This document shows positions 1 through 13,849 of a DNA stretch of 64,000 nucleotides, piece after piece. The notes under the pieces were generated by a model. The model saw nothing but the letters and a program-made list of their open reading frames with translations. It did no database searches and was not told where the DNA came from. Position numbers and translations under genes: made by a program. Source of the DNA: Campylorhamphus procurvoides. Its lineage: Eukaryota; Chordata; Aves; Passeriformes; Dendrocolaptidae. The stretch is taken from positions 1 through 64,000 of the forward strand of contig WBMV01000018.1 of NCBI GenBank assembly GCA_013396655.1. Reading direction: 5' to 3'. Every line of letters starts with the position of its first letter. Position 1 is the stretch's first letter.

Positions 1-163
1 TCTAGTTGTCTTAGCTCTGGTATGTTTTCCTTTTACTGTGTTCCAGCTATTATCTGACCCTTAAGACAGCTAGCACAGGATTAGAGGTTGCAAGCTACTC
101 TGTATGTGAGAAACTACCTGGAAGTATAAAAATCTACAAATTCATGAAAACCCTAAGGCATCA
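1..163 (-). mobile_element. LTR fragment, TGATGC family (window edge)
   Basis: This stretch aligns along its whole length with 17888-18052, at about 85-90% identity by eye and in the same orientation. The match stops in both places exactly at GCATCA, after which the flanks are unrelated. Read on the minus strand the shared edge is TGATGC, a TG-type LTR terminus that also begins the 477-bp LTR at 13960. It is therefore the first ~160 bp (U3 end) of a minus-strand LTR whose remainder lies to the left of the window. Family name not known to me. Confidence 0.6.
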
Positions 164-1364
164 GTATTTACATATTATCTTTGCATTTCTTGTTGTATTA
201 CCTGTCACCTCACATATGTACCAAATGAAAAACTTATTTTGTCAAATAAAGTAGAGGAAATTGATGCAAAAGTAGGCAATATGTAAGAGATAGGAAATTA
301 AAAAAGGATAAAATATTTCATGAGTAACAGCTTTCAAAAAAAGAAAATGATGCTGGAGAACAGTACTGCAGAGAGAGTTATCTTCTATGTCAGATTCTCT
401 GTGAAAATACACATTACTATGATTGTGCTGTTCAGGTCTGACAGTACCACAGGCACCCGATTTTTACATGTTCTTTAAAGAGCTGTATTACAGGTACTCA
501 CATCAACCTTATAAATAAAAGAAGGCAATTCTATATGGCCCTACATATGTGGCAGCTACAACATATGCTTACAAGACTTTAAAATACTACATTTGCTCAA
601 TTGTGGAAATATGGAAAATAAGAGGATATAGGCTTTCAATACAAGCTTGTTCTAGCTGAAAGGTCTCCAAGACATAGTCCCCAACCCTTCCAAGACCTGG
701 AGTTCACATACTTATTAAACCTAATAGATCTGATCAAAACCATCTAAATCTTGCATTCATCTTTCACATGCATGATCTTTCTTAACTTGTGCTAATTAGT
801 GTTGAGTTTCCAGAAGCCCTGTGAAGACTGTCTGAACTTCAGTTATAGCTACTACCATATTAATTATTGGATTCCTTTTGACCAAAATAGCAAGTAATAA
901 CTATTGATAGTGAAGTAGGAATGTATATAACTGATATACATATATCACGGAACTATTTATCGCTGAGATGTGTTCATCAGATTGATAAATCTAACCAGTT
1001 TTAACCTTCAAACAAAACTTTACTAGATCTTCATTAGTATAATTTATTTTAAAATTTACTTCTTGGAGGTCATGCTTCCTGTTCTATGTCACTAGCTCAA
1101 AGTAACAAATCTTTAAAACTCTTAACCTAGACTAGTTGAGAGTGTACAATACCATGGAGCTGATGCCCTAAACTAAGTGTCAACATCTGTGGCCCTTGAT
1201 TGTTCTTAATAAGTGAAGTTGAAGTGTCCAAGCCCAAGAACTCTTGGTGCAAGGAAGGCGAAGCCAAATTCAGCATCTTTTTTCTTTCTTCCTGTATCCT
1301 AGACTTACAAACTGAAGCAATAAAAAATTCCACCTAAATATGAAGAAAAAAGTCATTACTTCTG
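164..1364. other. Unique AT-rich sequence, nothing identified
   Basis: AT-rich sequence without a long reading frame, recognisable repeat or RNA gene. Short open frames are of chance length. Confidence 0.6.
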
Positions 1365-1557
1365 AGGATGATGGAGCACTGGAACAGGCTACTCAGAGAG
1401 ACTCTGGAATCCTCTCCTCTGGAGATGTTCAACCCCCTGCTGGACACGATCCTGTGCAACCTGCTCTTGGTGAATCTGTTTTAGCAAAGAGGTTGGACTA
1501 GATAATCCCCCAATGTCCCTTCCAACCTCAAACACTCTTTGATCCTTTGATCTCTTT
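1365..1557 (+). mobile_element. CR1 LINE, 5'-truncated 3' end
   Basis: The sequence reads through the CR1 3' end: 'actggaacaggctact' (the ...WNRL... codons of the ORF2 C-terminus), then 'gaggttggactagataat', 'cccttccaacctcaaaca' and a decayed tail 'ctttgatcctttgatctc'. About 190 bp survive, with frameshifts. CR1 elements are usually 5'-truncated in birds, so this is a normal dead copy. Confidence 0.9.
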
Positions 1558-4500
1558 TTATGAGCGTTTTGAATCAATTCAGCTGCTAGCCTTTGGCTCT
1601 GTCCCTAGACTACACACTGTGCAATGGTTGAGATGTTACTTTCTCAGGCCAACAGCCTGCTACTCCAATTGCTTAGCTACTTCTTTTCTTACTGCAAAAT
1701 AAATCTTTTCCCAGTTTTCGAGCCTCTGCTTCTTCGGGGACCAATAACTGTTCATAAGCTATTTGTTAGGCAACCTGTGCCCATATTTTCAAGGTCTTTA
1801 ACATAAGCCTATGCTTAAACTTCATGGCATAGCTCCTATAACAGAGTAGTCATATACGCTAAACAGTGGGACAGGTTATTTTTAGCATGGGGTCACTGAG
1901 CCTATAAGTGCTTATGCAGTTATGGTTTATAAGTATGCCTCTGCTTTGGTTCCAAACAACGTAAAATTTAAATTTTCTTAGGGTGTTTTAATTTCTGCAA
2001 GTGCAACAGGACTCTCATGATAGTCCAAATGAAAACCAGGAGGATGTTACACCCATGAAGATCAAGCAATTTTCAAGAAACCTCAAGAAGTTTTCAAAAC
2101 ATACTTTAGCAATACTCCTAACTAGAACTTCTCTATTTCTCTGAAGGCAGAATTTTTCTTTTTTTTTTTTGTAATTTAACTGTGTCAGCATCTGAGGATT
2201 CCAAACACAGATATTAAATAAATGGCCTATTCTTAGGCCTCTTAACTGTAAAATGAATAATTGCACACCTTTTTGACAGTTGGCAACAGATCAGTATCAA
2301 AACTCGTTTTCAGTTCTCAGTGAATAAGAACGGTTCTGAGTGTTATATTAGCATAGCACAAAGAATGTAAGAGTTTGAGAGGAAAATTTCTGCTAATTTT
2401 TTGTTCAAAAATGCCCTTCAGTCAACTGAGGAAAGCAATTCTAATTGCAATATCCAGAAAAGGTGGAAAGTTTGACTATGCTTAAAAATGTCACTGTTTT
2501 TTGCAAGTCCATTTACAAATTAAGTTGATTAGAACAATGGCATCATTCTCATTTTCCTTTTCTTCATCTGCTTTCTTTCTTTGCTGGTATGTATCTTTAT
2601 TTTGCAGAAAGTCATCTCATCACATGAATTCTCTGATTTTTGTACTTCTGTTTTTTTTCCTCTTATGTCAGAATGCAAATCCTTGTACTAATTCACTTTG
2701 AATTCCCTGCATTTGTGACCCTTACAAATGTGAACAACTTATATAAATTGGGCATTAGTTGTTGCATATTGGTCTTTGGAACACATTGCATTTGTAAAGA
2801 TCTTGACAAAAAGTCATTCAAAAAGAGTTACTCATTTTGATTATTTAATTAAAAAGTTCAGTGTCAATAGTAGAAATGTAAGCATATATTAACTTTGATG
2901 ATTAAATTTTCAATATCATCTTGCACATGCACAGCAAATGATACAGCGATACCTAATATATTTCTTCAAAAATAAGATTAAAATAATGGAAAATATCAGA
3001 TAACATTCAGAAAAGGTATACTGTTGTATTTTACATTGTTCTCCATCTCAGTTGCAGTAAACTTATACCTTGGTTTCTTGGATGGAGTATTTAGTATTAT
3101 ACTTTTATATTTGCTGCCACTCATACAGCAGAAATAGAAGTAACTTCTTTATCCTAATCAATTTGCATGAACAATCCATTTTGCATGAACAATCAGATTT
3201 ACTGATTCAGTAGATAGCTCATTAGTGTTCCTTTAGAGCAAAGATACTCACTGGGGATGCCAGAGACCCACAGATCTGTTCTCATATATGCACAGGAAAT
3301 AAATACTATTGAAGGAATACGTATATAATAAGAATTGTGTATGGCTGAATACCCACAAAGGAATGATAAATCCATAACCTTGCCTCACAGCAGTTTCGGT
3401 TTTTTTGTCTTTTTGGTTTTTTTTCCCCGAATTCCATTTACTATAGAAATAGCAGAATACATTACCAACCTGTAATTACCAACACCTTCTCCCCAAATTT
3501 AACATTTTTTAAAATTATTTAAATTTAGTGAATATAAATATCTTTTAGTGGAAGCTCTCCTTGAAATTTCATTAGGAAAATTCCTCTGTTCTTTGGCTTA
3601 TAGAAGTTTATGTTCCACTGATCTCTGGTTTTTTTGGCTGAACAACAGACGCACACACTAGATATTTCCAGCTAGAATTTCTGCTTCTGTGTAGACCCCG
3701 AAGAAATTAGCTGCAAAAACTCCTAATAAGAGAACAAATATTCTCCTTAGTGTCACAGGTTGCAACAACATGATGGGTCATATATCACTGAAGTCTACTT
3801 TGTTAGAATTCAGAAAAAAGTACCAAAGTCCATTTTATCTGCCCAGGAGTTTGCTAGAGCAAAGGTAATGCCAATGGATGTAGTTATGAGACATACTTAC
3901 TTTCTCAACACTTAGTATTTTAAGACAAAATCATTAGTGACATTGAGTGTCTACATGCAAATAAACAGAAGAATTTTCACTTAAACTATACAATTAAGGA
4001 ATGTCTTTACTAATTGAGCTAATCAGATTGAAATTACATTATATCACATTCCAGAAAGGAAGAATACACATGAAACATAATAGATTTGTGTCTTAATCAT
4101 CTCCATCAGTTCACCACCAGCACAGAATATGTTATTCTCAAAAAATCTATGCAGTAGAACTACTGAAATACACAGAATCTTCTACTCTGAAATATTCTTG
4201 AGCACAAGGTTTGCTTCATGTAATTCTTGCTGTATACATGTATTTCCCCTGACTTTTGATTAATTAGAAGAGAAATGATAAGTATATTTTAAAATTATTT
4301 TTATATTATTAGTTGTCTTTTACATATATCAATAGACATAGGGAAAAGTGATTGTGAAGTGATTAAGAAACCCATAATAGAGGTTGTTCTTATTTCATTA
4401 CTATTGTATCAGTTTTAAGGATAGTAAAGAAAAGCAGGCACTGAAAGGATCATGGATAAAGAATTCCTTTCTCTTGCTTCTTTGTAAAAAATGTTTTACC

Positions 4501-5366
4501 CTGTCATTAATTAACCCTTTAATTTGGGGCAATATTTCATCTATAATGATATCAGATATGATCCACCACTAATCTTTAACACATAACAAAAAAGTGCGTG
4601 TGGGAAAGAAAAACAAAAAAAAAGCTTCTACTATATTTCAGACAGGAACATATAGGAAGTATTGCACAACTGTGTACATAGTTACACATTTATTTCAAAT
4701 TACTCACTTTTCAGTGCTGGCAACACACTGTGTTTGAGATGGTAACTGCCTTACATGCCACAGGCTCAGTATTACTAGTAACCTCCAAAATAATAGAAAT
4801 CTTAAACCAAGAATACAATAAAAAATTACAGAAAGTGTTGCAATTTTAGCAAATTCTCTGACATATTTGCCAGATATTTTAAATCTGAAGTGAATCGAGG
4901 AGTGACTTTATCTGAGATAATATGCAGTTGTTCTATGCCAGTACTGTAAGACCAGAGGCCTTGAGACTGTATTCAGAAAACAGCTTATATGTGTTCACTA
5001 TACAATCTGGCTGGAACTTCAGAAGATTTAGCAGACATATCTATGCACCATGTAGATTATTACTAAAAGTGACACTGTTTTTCCTTTAATAAAGCTGAAC
5101 TTTAACAGGACTATGATGCTACCTTCTGAAGACTCCTAGAGAACAGTACAAAACTCTACTCCTTGTTTCTTTATATGAAGTCATATTCCTGTGAATGCAT
5201 TTGTGCACATGTGCAAAGGTTTCCTTCCACCATCAAACAGGATAAAAGGAAGACAGAATAGCAAAGCAATTAAAAGAAGAAATAAAAATCTTTAGTCCTG
5301 CCTGAAGAGAATGGGTAAGAAGTTAAAAGGCCTATTCTTACCTAGTTTAGGAAAGCCTAAGAAATA
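1558..5366. other. Unique AT-rich sequence with minor tandem motifs
   Basis: No gene or interspersed repeat recognised. The only small-scale structure noted is a 15-bp direct repeat, TTTGCATGAACAATC, at 3162-3176 and 3180-3194. Several T-runs occur (2156-2171, 3406-3426). Confidence 0.55.
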
Positions 5367-5630
5367 CATAGTTAGGTGACAGAACAGGAGGCAACAGGCA
5401 CAACCTGAAAAAAAGAAGGTTCCATCTGACCATCAGGAAACACTTTTTCACTGTGAAAGTGACTGAACATATGTTGTCATGTAGACTTTGGAATCTCCAT
5501 CCTTGGAGAGATTCACAAAGTGTCTGGACATAGTTCTGGGCAACCAGCACTTGGTTGGTCTGCCTGAGTAGGGTAGTTTGACCAAGTTTGCTCTCAAAGG
5601 TCCCTTCCAACCTCAGTCATTTTATGATTC
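5367..5630 (+). mobile_element. CR1 LINE, 3' end
   Basis: A CR1 3' fragment. It begins in the ORF2 C-terminal codons ('gaaaaaaagaaggttcc', 'accatcaggaaacacttttt'), passes 'ggaatctccatccttggaga' and ends with 'aaaggtcccttccaacctca' and 'tttatgattct'. Frames are broken. The reading frame on the opposite strand here is only a shadow. Confidence 0.9.
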
Positions 5631-8600
5631 TCTTATTACTGAGGCAGTAAAGATTCTTCCTCTGAGAGAGAACCAGCAATACAATAAAGAGAAATTAAAA
5701 CCATTATGTATTTTTTAAAGAAAAATGTAATTAGATTCAAGACATTGCAAGATTAAAGAAATACATTGAGCAGTTAAAATTTACCACTTTTCAGTATGAA
5801 ATTGCATTATTACAAATTTAATTAGTGGGGTTTTTCCTACTTTTAAAAGAACAACAGGAATATCTGATACTTGTCTCTGAGCCTTAGAGGTAAAGGCAAG
5901 AGGAAAAAATCCCTGGAAGAACAACATGAGGCTTAAAAGGAGTGGAAAAAATACATGTGAAATAACTGAGTTATGTTTAGATTGGTGAAATAAAAAATAT
6001 TGGTAGTAATGATATCAAAAGTAAAGTCATCTTGTCTCATATGTTCTCCCATCCATTTCTCTTCTTTGAATCTCAGGGAATGTAAGATAATAAAGGCCTG
6101 AAAAGATGAACAATTGTTTCCTTTTTTCCTTCAAGCAATGAGCAAAGTGTGCAGCTAGCCTTGACTATAACCTTCCACTGCTATGTGAAGGAGCAGATAC
6201 ATTCTTCCCCCTACCACCAGAAGTGAAAGATGCTGCTGACATTTTCTTTGTCAGGAATGCATGCTGCTCCCAAGTCAAACAATGGTGTCCTCACAACACA
6301 TGGTATCATCTGAGTTCAAATGCACATAGCAGGTTCTGAAGGAAAAACAGTCTGTGGGGAGTGTGGGAAACAAAAAAGAAATGTTCAAAAAGATGCTGCG
6401 AAGGTGCTAGACCAATTTATTTACCAGTAGGCTAATGGCTTGGGAGAGTGAGATTTTGCAAATCAAATGCAGGCAGCTCTCTCAACAACATATATCCTGA
6501 TCATCAAGATGGAAGATAACAGGTAATGCCACTTCATTTATTATTCAGCTATCATACTTGGCCAGCAGATTGATGGGGACTTCTTTAAGGTGGCAAGAGG
6601 AAGTCCAGTGGATCCCTGTGGCTCAATCTGCACTAGCTCTACTACATCTAATTTGTCTAGTATACCTTACTCTGCTGTTCCTTTTACTAAAGAAAAAAAG
6701 AATAATGATAATAAAAACAAGGAAATAGAAGTGAATTTCTCCTCAAGTGTTTAGGTTTATTTTCAGCCCTGTCTCATGCGTATCCATACAGTTAAGGGGC
6801 TTTATAACAGTGCTTGAGATTGTGGCAAATCTCACCTAGATATGTCTACATTTGATTCAAGAGATAACATGGGCCAAAAATACCTTTTCTTGCATTCTTC
6901 TGAGGGTTAACACATTTTAGGTTTTTGAACATAGTCTGTTACATGCCAGCTGACCTCAGGACAAGAGTATGTTTCCTGGTCTATTTGATTACCAGCATTA
7001 GTATAATCACTGAATCTAAATCTCTCCATTCACAAATCGTATTTAATGCCCAGCTATCTTAAGTATAATGTCTGAAGGGTAGCATCTTCTTAGGCTTCTT
7101 CCTCATCTGTTCTCTGGTAGTAGAGAGACAATTAGAAATAAACAATTGCATGCTTTAAACAGACCTAGCAAGGACAGATGACTACAGCTTAAATGTCTAA
7201 CACTGATGTTTGTAATGTCATATTTTTGCTATAATAACAAGACCAAGAGAATCATTATCATCACGTTTGGGTTTTTTTAATCTTAATATGATGTCCAAAA
7301 GGCAAAAACCTAATGTTATTCTTCTCCTTTCTTCAAAATATTTTAATAAGGCTTTAGTTGCTGTTGTGTTGTATAGCCACTTAGGCATTTTTGGTTTCAG
7401 AATTTAATATATCACATTAATATATCACATGTAGCCTCTTCTAACTTTCGATTTGAACTTTAATTTCTAAGTATTTGTGGACAAAGTCTTCAGCACTTTA
7501 CTCTGATCTCCTGCCCATTGTTTTAGACAGGTAAAAACACTCTCTCCAGTAGTATGATTGTAAAACTCGGGTTTCTCAGAAGTGTAGTTCTTGCACACAG
7601 TCAAGCAGCACCCTTGGGAATGTTAGTTGCCATGATAAAACCATGTCCTTTAAGATACCCCTACCGACAGACTAGTACTCACTGATCTTTCCTACTGGGA
7701 TGTTCCTAGATATTTTTTTTCATTTTTCCTTAGTAGTCTAGAGTTGTAATGTAAAGGCAGTAAAAGGAGACAGAAAAATAAAAGTCCCTGTGAAAGGAAT
7801 GAAAACATTTGTAGTTGTGCTGTGGCGAGAGGATAAAAGATCTTCAAGTACAAAGAGGCAAGTGGTGAAACCTCGTCACTCATCCAGCTACTGTCTCATT
7901 TTACTTTCCCCTAGACACTTTTTAAAAATATTTCTTGGGGATTCAGTTGTAAACCAGAATTTATCTTGTGGAACAATGTGTCCATATGTTTTATTAAACA
8001 ACAAAAGCAAGACAACTCAGAATGTGTAAATTCAATCAACCAGGATTTCAAAGGGGCTGAAAGCCAATCTCCAATGTCTGGATTCACAATTTTTTTTTGG
8101 AGAAAAGTCACTTGAGCACACACAATTCTTAATTTGACGCACTTGCACTAAAGCTTCATGAACTTACACTTCAGTAGAAGAGCTACATTTTTAATATTTC
8201 AGCCAATTTATAGATGTAATATTTTTGTAGCACTACATAAGCACTTTGCTGAACTAAACACATAGAATAGTGATTCTCTTTGTGGAGTGTAGAATAAATA
8301 CACAATCTCAGAACCACCCTCTCTTGTCAACAGCCTCCAAAGACTGCATTGAATAGGCCATGCACTAATTCATACTAATTCTCATTAACACATCACCTTC
8401 ATTAGTACAGTAACTACATTGTAGTCATGTCAAATTAAACCTAATATAGGTTTAACACACAAACCAACTGTCTAAGGTCCGACTATACACAGTGTATGTA
8501 TAAAAAGGAATTCAATTGCCTAAAGATAATTAACACATGTTGTTTAAACTTTCTGAGTGCTTGAAATATCCACGTAGGCCTGGCAGATAGGATACAGGCT

Positions 8601-9177
8601 TTACAGCAAACATGAATTCTTTTTAGTCAAGCACCTGAGAGCCAGATGGGATACGCTGTTGTACAATGTTCCACCAACACCTATGCTTAAGCAATTGAAT
8701 CCGCATCTAGATGTCCATTGAATACAATGAGAATTTAAAAGCCTCTCCCAGATACTAACTTTTAAATGTGGATGCCAAAATTTACATGTCTATGTTCTGG
8801 ATCTGAACCCAGACTCTATCTTGATTATGCAAACCAAGTGTCTAGACTAATATGAACTGATCAGTGGTATTTCACCCAGCTTTCAGACAATACTGCAGAA
8901 GGGTCAGGGGATCCTTTAAATACTCAGTCCTACCTGTCATTTCTATGTACATAATTTGAGTACCCTAGAATCTCAAACTAGGAGACTATGTTCTGACAAC
9001 TGTATTGTATAATGTACCGTTGTGAGGAACTGGACTTTCCAATTGCCTTAAAACATTCCTACTGTAGCAAGCTATGCAAAAAAACTTCCTGCCAGGAGCC
9101 TGAAAATAAAGGCTGATGGAGGAGGCCATAGCCTACAAACTGTTAGCTTTGTGGAGGCCCGGGGTGAGGCTCTGGGT
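5631..9177. other. Unique AT-rich sequence, nothing identified
   Basis: About 3.5 kb without recognisable gene or repeat. The overlapping short frames on both strands at 7692-8123 have no recognisable domain and mutually exclude each other; I regard them as chance. Confidence 0.55.
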
Positions 9178-9915
9178 GTGTTTCAGCAAGGCCAAGTGCA
9201 AGGTCCTGCACCTAAGTCATGAAAACCCTGGCTATGAATACAGGTTGGGGGATGAATGGATTGAGAGGAACCCTACTTGAGAATATTGGGTGACGAAAGG
9301 TTGGACATGACCTGACAATGTGAACTTGCAGCACAGAAAACCAACTATGTTCTGGGCTGCACCTAAAGAAGAGTGGCCAGCAGATCAAGGGAGGTTATGC
9401 TGCTTCTCTGCTTTACTCTCATAAGACCCCACCTAGAGTGCTGCATTAAGCTCTGGAAACCCCAACATGAGAAGGGCGTGGACCTGAGTGTGTCCACAGG
9501 AAGGCCATGAAGATGACTGGAAGGCTGTAGCAATTTTCCTAGGTGGAAAGGCTGAGAGAGTAGGTGTTGTTCAGCCTGGAGAAAAGAAGGCTCCAGGGAG
9601 ACCTCATTGAGATGGGGACAAATTCTTTTATCGGGGCCTGTTGCAATAGGACAAGGGGTTTTAAACTAAAATTAGGTCAATTTTGTTTAGATATGAGGTT
9701 TTTGACAATAAGGATGGTGAGAAACTGGAACAGGTTATGCAGAGAAGTTGTGGATACCCCATCCCTGGAAGCATTCAAGATCAGATGAGATGGGGCTCTG
9801 AACAACTTGAGCAAGTGAAAGAGGTCCCTGCAGAGGGGTTGGATTAGATGAACTTTAAAGGTCCCTTCAAACCCAAACCATTCTATCATTCTATGATTCT
9901 ATACTTCTATTGTAT
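9178..9915 (+). mobile_element. CR1 LINE, ORF2 C-terminus plus 3' UTR
   Basis: One of the longer plus-strand CR1 pieces (~740 bp). It starts where ORF2 encodes the conserved FNKAKCKVLHL-like segment ('caaggccaagtgcaaggtcc'). It continues through the region describing the C-terminal domain: an open frame at 9564-9788 includes FSLEKRRLQGDLIEMG, and 'aactggaacaggttatgcag' follows. The end is 'ggttggattagatgaacttt', then repeated ATTCTAT-type units (9889-9910). Frameshifts separate the coding pieces, so it is dead. Confidence 0.92.
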
Positions 9916-11033
9916 ATCTGCTTGTATGACCTGTCTTTCCATGCCCAGGTTTGATTTGCCACTGTTTGAAAATTAATGTTAGGCTGATAAAATTCCTTAT
10001 TTCAGATGCACAACAGTTCAAACAAAAGAGAGTTATATAATTCCCATCAAGGAGTAGGAGCCTCATCCCCTTATTTATCTTTCTCCATTGATCTCAGAGA
10101 TGTAACATGTAGGATATGCTCCAATTCAGTGAGGATATCAGCATCTAGATACTAGGAATTGCAGATTAAAACATGAAATATAAATCACACATAAGTTTTG
10201 AGAATAGAGACTGATTTCTAAATATACATTTCATGCTTGTTTTCTAACATTTTTTCCCCCTCTGGAAACAGTGTTGTGCTTGACCTTATAACAGAAATTG
10301 ATTAAACTTCAGAGGAATGCAATGAACAGTTAGTTTTTTGTTTGTTTGTATGTTTGTTTCTTTGTTTTTAGAAAGAGACATTGATATATAGGTAATACTA
10401 ATGAAAAATAAAAATTACTGTACAGGAGGACAGTAAACAATTTATTATATGTTCAGTATCCAAATTTTGCAGAGAATGTTTTTTTCTGACCTTGAGAAAT
10501 AAAATCATTTCTTACTATTAAGCTGCTGGCAGAAATATTTCCATTGCTGTTTGTATTTTGGAGTTCCAGGAGAATGATTTGGAGCTCAGTATATATATTT
10601 TTTTCTACTTCATCAATAATTAAAAGGTTAAAGAAACTCTAATCTTATCTGGAAATCTAATTCATTAAATGTTATCACAATAGTCTAGCAGCCATATGAA
10701 GTGTGAAAATGTGATTCAAATTCTGCTCAGTTTTTTTCTGTAAAACAGCATATTAGAAAATTCTCTTTTCTTTCATTACAAATGAATTCATTCACCTAAT
10801 AACAACACTCCTTCATGCACATTGCTGATATACTGAGTAATATTGTGTTACTAATAGTAATATAGCCTCCTTGAGATTTTTTTACCTTTTATATCTTTTA
10901 TGAATTCTGAAGTAATTTATTTGTTCAGTAATTTAAATACCATGTCTAGACATAACCATGTTAAGAGCTGAAATATAAGGGTTAGCTTAATGATCAGTTT
11001 TTGCATTCTTATCTATACGTAAACATCTTTTTC
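9916..11033. other. Unique AT-rich sequence; short (GTTT)n
   Basis: No gene seen. A short impure GTTT/TGTTT run lies at 10335-10370. Confidence 0.55.
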
Positions 11034-11364
11034 TTCCCCTTCCCCTTCCCCTTCCCTTCCCCTTCCCTTCCCTTCCCCTCCCTTCCCTTCCCTTCCCTTC
11101 CCTTCCCTTNNNNNNNNNNNNNNNNNNNNNNNNNNNNNNNNNNNNNNNNNNNNNNNNNNNNNNNNNNNNNNNNNNNNNNNNNNNNNNNNNNNNNNNNNNN
11201 NNNNNNNNNNNNNNNNNNNNNNNNNNNNNNNNNNNNNNNNNNNNNNNNNNNNNNNNNNNNNNNNNNNNNNNNNNNNNNNNNNNNNNNNNNNNNNNNNNNN
11301 NNNNNNNNNNNNNNNNNNNTGCCCTTCCCTTCCCTTCCCTTCCCTTCCCTTCCCTTCCCTTCCC
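11034..11364. repeat. (CCCTT)n pentanucleotide array with assembly gap
   Basis: A pure pyrimidine array of CCCTT units, initially mixed with CCCCTT, occupies 11034-11109 and 11322-11364. Between them is a run of N at 11110-11319. The array is evidently longer than the assembly could resolve. The open frame running through it (PFPSLPFPS...) is only the repeat translated. The complementary strand is (GGGAA)n, a homopurine sequence. Confidence 0.97.
11110..11319. other. Assembly gap (210 N)
   Basis: 210 consecutive N inside the pentanucleotide array. The true length of the missing sequence cannot be read from the window. Confidence 0.99.
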
Positions 11365-13334
11365 GTCTTGTATATGATTAATTTTGATAACCTATAGATG
11401 TCAAGATAAATCTCATCTCATCCTTCCTGATGAAGTTTAATGCCACTGTCCAAAATTTATCTTGTATACAGATCAGACATTAGTTGTTCTTCCCTCTTCA
11501 TGCTCTTTCTCTCACAATTGCTTTTATCTGTTCTTCAAGGTCTAAGAAAAAAACCTGCCAAATGCTGGCTTGGCTTTTGGAGGTCCACCAGATCAGTTCA
11601 TAGCATTTGGAGGCAATATTGCTGGGACTGACACTGATAATTCTAGTGTTACAGCCACATTCAGCTGAGCTCCTTACCTTTCTGAGAAGATCTACAGATT
11701 TCCGAACAACATATGAACAGCATGATTTATTAGATTACACTAAGCAAATTTCTGCACTCAAGCCATATATCTGGTGCTCTGTCCTTTATTGCTAAGTCAT
11801 TAACCTTTCCCCCTTAGTTTCCTGTGAAGTTGAGATAAAATGCTAAGTACTTAACATCTGTGAAGTACAATATAAATGACAACTGCCTTGCAGTGTAGCT
11901 CATGGCCTAAGGATTTGATTCACTTTTCTCTTTCTCTTAGCAAGCTATCTATTTCATTGCCTTGGAAATTTTAGGAAGGAAAAACCAGAAATGAGGTGTG
12001 GGCCTCATTTCCCTGTTCACAAGCAGTCTGGCAGAATGAGAAGTTGCATTCATTGTATTCTCTTTGTAAAAGCAACACAAAATTCTTGTAAGACTTGCCA
12101 GATCTGAACAAATCAATAAACATTTTGCACTGTCTGACTGGCAGAACACACACTGTTGTGACTGTAAATACTGAAATTTGACAATGAAAGCAAACAATTA
12201 TTCTTCTGGCCTTCTACAGTGTGTTCTAACCCATTGTTATAATGGTGTGTTTAACTAATACTGCTCTATGTATATAGTAGAATATCATTTATGGGATGTA
12301 ATAAGTTACAGCTTCAGATTCTACAATGGCAGGACCATTGATCTTGATGGAGTTACTGCTATTCTTTATCTGGGTAAATCAGAAGAGAAGTGTCAAGATG
12401 TACCGACCTTTCATCTTAAAAAAGTGAAATAAAAAAAAGCACTGGATATTATCATGAGAAAAAACTAAAAAAAAGGTCTGACTTTTAAACTTACTGGTTT
12501 TGTTCAGTTTTGATTTTGTTTTAATTTTGGAAATCAAGTGTGAACAATAGCCAGCTGTTTTTAATATCTTCTGACATTTTAATATCTTGGGATTTGATTT
12601 CAAAAAACCTTATATCTACATTCATAGAGGAATACATGCCTAGGAAACTGTGTGATAGACCTCAGTCCATTCATTGTTATACCTGTGAGAGTCAGAAACA
12701 AATAAAACAAAATCTGCCTTTTCTAGTCACCAAAACCTTTTTTTTTTCCTTTTCCTTCTCCAAAGAAAACAGTTATGCTCATAAAGATGTCAAAAACTAA
12801 GAAGGTTATGCTTTGGCTTCTAGCTGTAACTCTTCAGTTTCAGACTCAACACATCTCCAAACAAATGAAGTGGTGAGATCTCATATTTGAATTAATGAAG
12901 AAAATTAATGTTAAAAACCTTGAGAACAGTAGTGCAAAGAGAGAAATAATAGTATTTGCTCTCTTACACTGAGCTTTTAACCATAAATAAAATATGATTG
13001 TCTTCTAGAGAGGGACACTGTACCGAACTCAACACATAAATCAAATGCAGTGAGTTTTCTTGAATATCCAGTATAATGTGAATTTGCCCCATCTGCCTGC
13101 ATCAGATGATAGTTAAGTTGCTTGGCACAATTTATTGAATGGTAAATATGTAAATAGTTTATTTTACAAGTAATTTTAATTATATCTGACCATTTTCAGG
13201 ACTGACCAAGTAGAATTTGCAGAATATATCTTCCTGTAATAACATTATCAAAATTTCTCAAATACTGTTTCTTCATTTTACAATGTTTTGATGCAACAAT
13301 TTCATAATGTCTTCATAATGTGATATTAAAAGTA
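11365..13334. other. Unique AT-rich sequence, nothing identified
   Basis: No recognisable gene or interspersed repeat. A short 'cttcataatgt' duplication is at about 13299-13321. Frames at 11440-11795 and 12540-12800 lack any family resemblance. Confidence 0.5.
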
Positions 13335-13849
13335 TTGGAGCCAGAACCAGCCCCTGGTCTACAATACTGGTGACTGGGTTTCATCTGCTCTTTACACAGC
13401 TGATCACAACTTTCTGAGCCTGAAGTTCAGCTAATTCTCCATACACTTTACCATCCACTTATCTGGTACATACTTTATCAGCTTGTCTATGAGGATTTCA
13501 CAGGAGAAACTTCAAAGGTTTTGTGGAGGTTAAGATAAACAAAAATCACTGTTATTCTCTCATCCCCCCCCCTCATTTGATTGCAGAAGGCTATTGATTT
13601 AAACATCATTCCCACTTCAAAAATCTATGCCACACAAGCATCTTGTCCTTTCCATGTTTAGAAAGGGTTTCTAGACTGATTTGCCACATGCCTTTCCTAG
13701 GGAGTGAGGTGAGGGTGTCATTTGGTTTCCCAGATCCTTCTTCTTGTCCTTTCTCAAGATACCAGTAACTTCTGTGCCTTAACAAATTACTCTTATCACC
13801 ATGAACTTAAACATATTATGGAAAGTTGCCTCAAAATTATATTGACCAA
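13335..13849 (-). mobile_element. CR1 LINE ORF2 (reverse-transcriptase part), distal half
   Basis: Minus-strand CR1 ORF2, seen on the plus strand as complements of well-conserved CR1 stretches: 'gctgatcacaactttctgag', 'atcagcttgtctatgaggat', 'tcatttgattgcagaagg' and 'cctagggagtgaggtgaggg'. It decays but remains alignable up to the LTR at 13850. Together with 14687-15165 it forms one CR1 copy interrupted by a retroviral LTR. The 3' UTR is absent at the left edge. Confidence 0.8.

Noticed and set aside
11001..11381. 126-codon open frame across the assembly gap
   Set aside because: It is the CCCTT array translated plus a run of N; no protein is implied.
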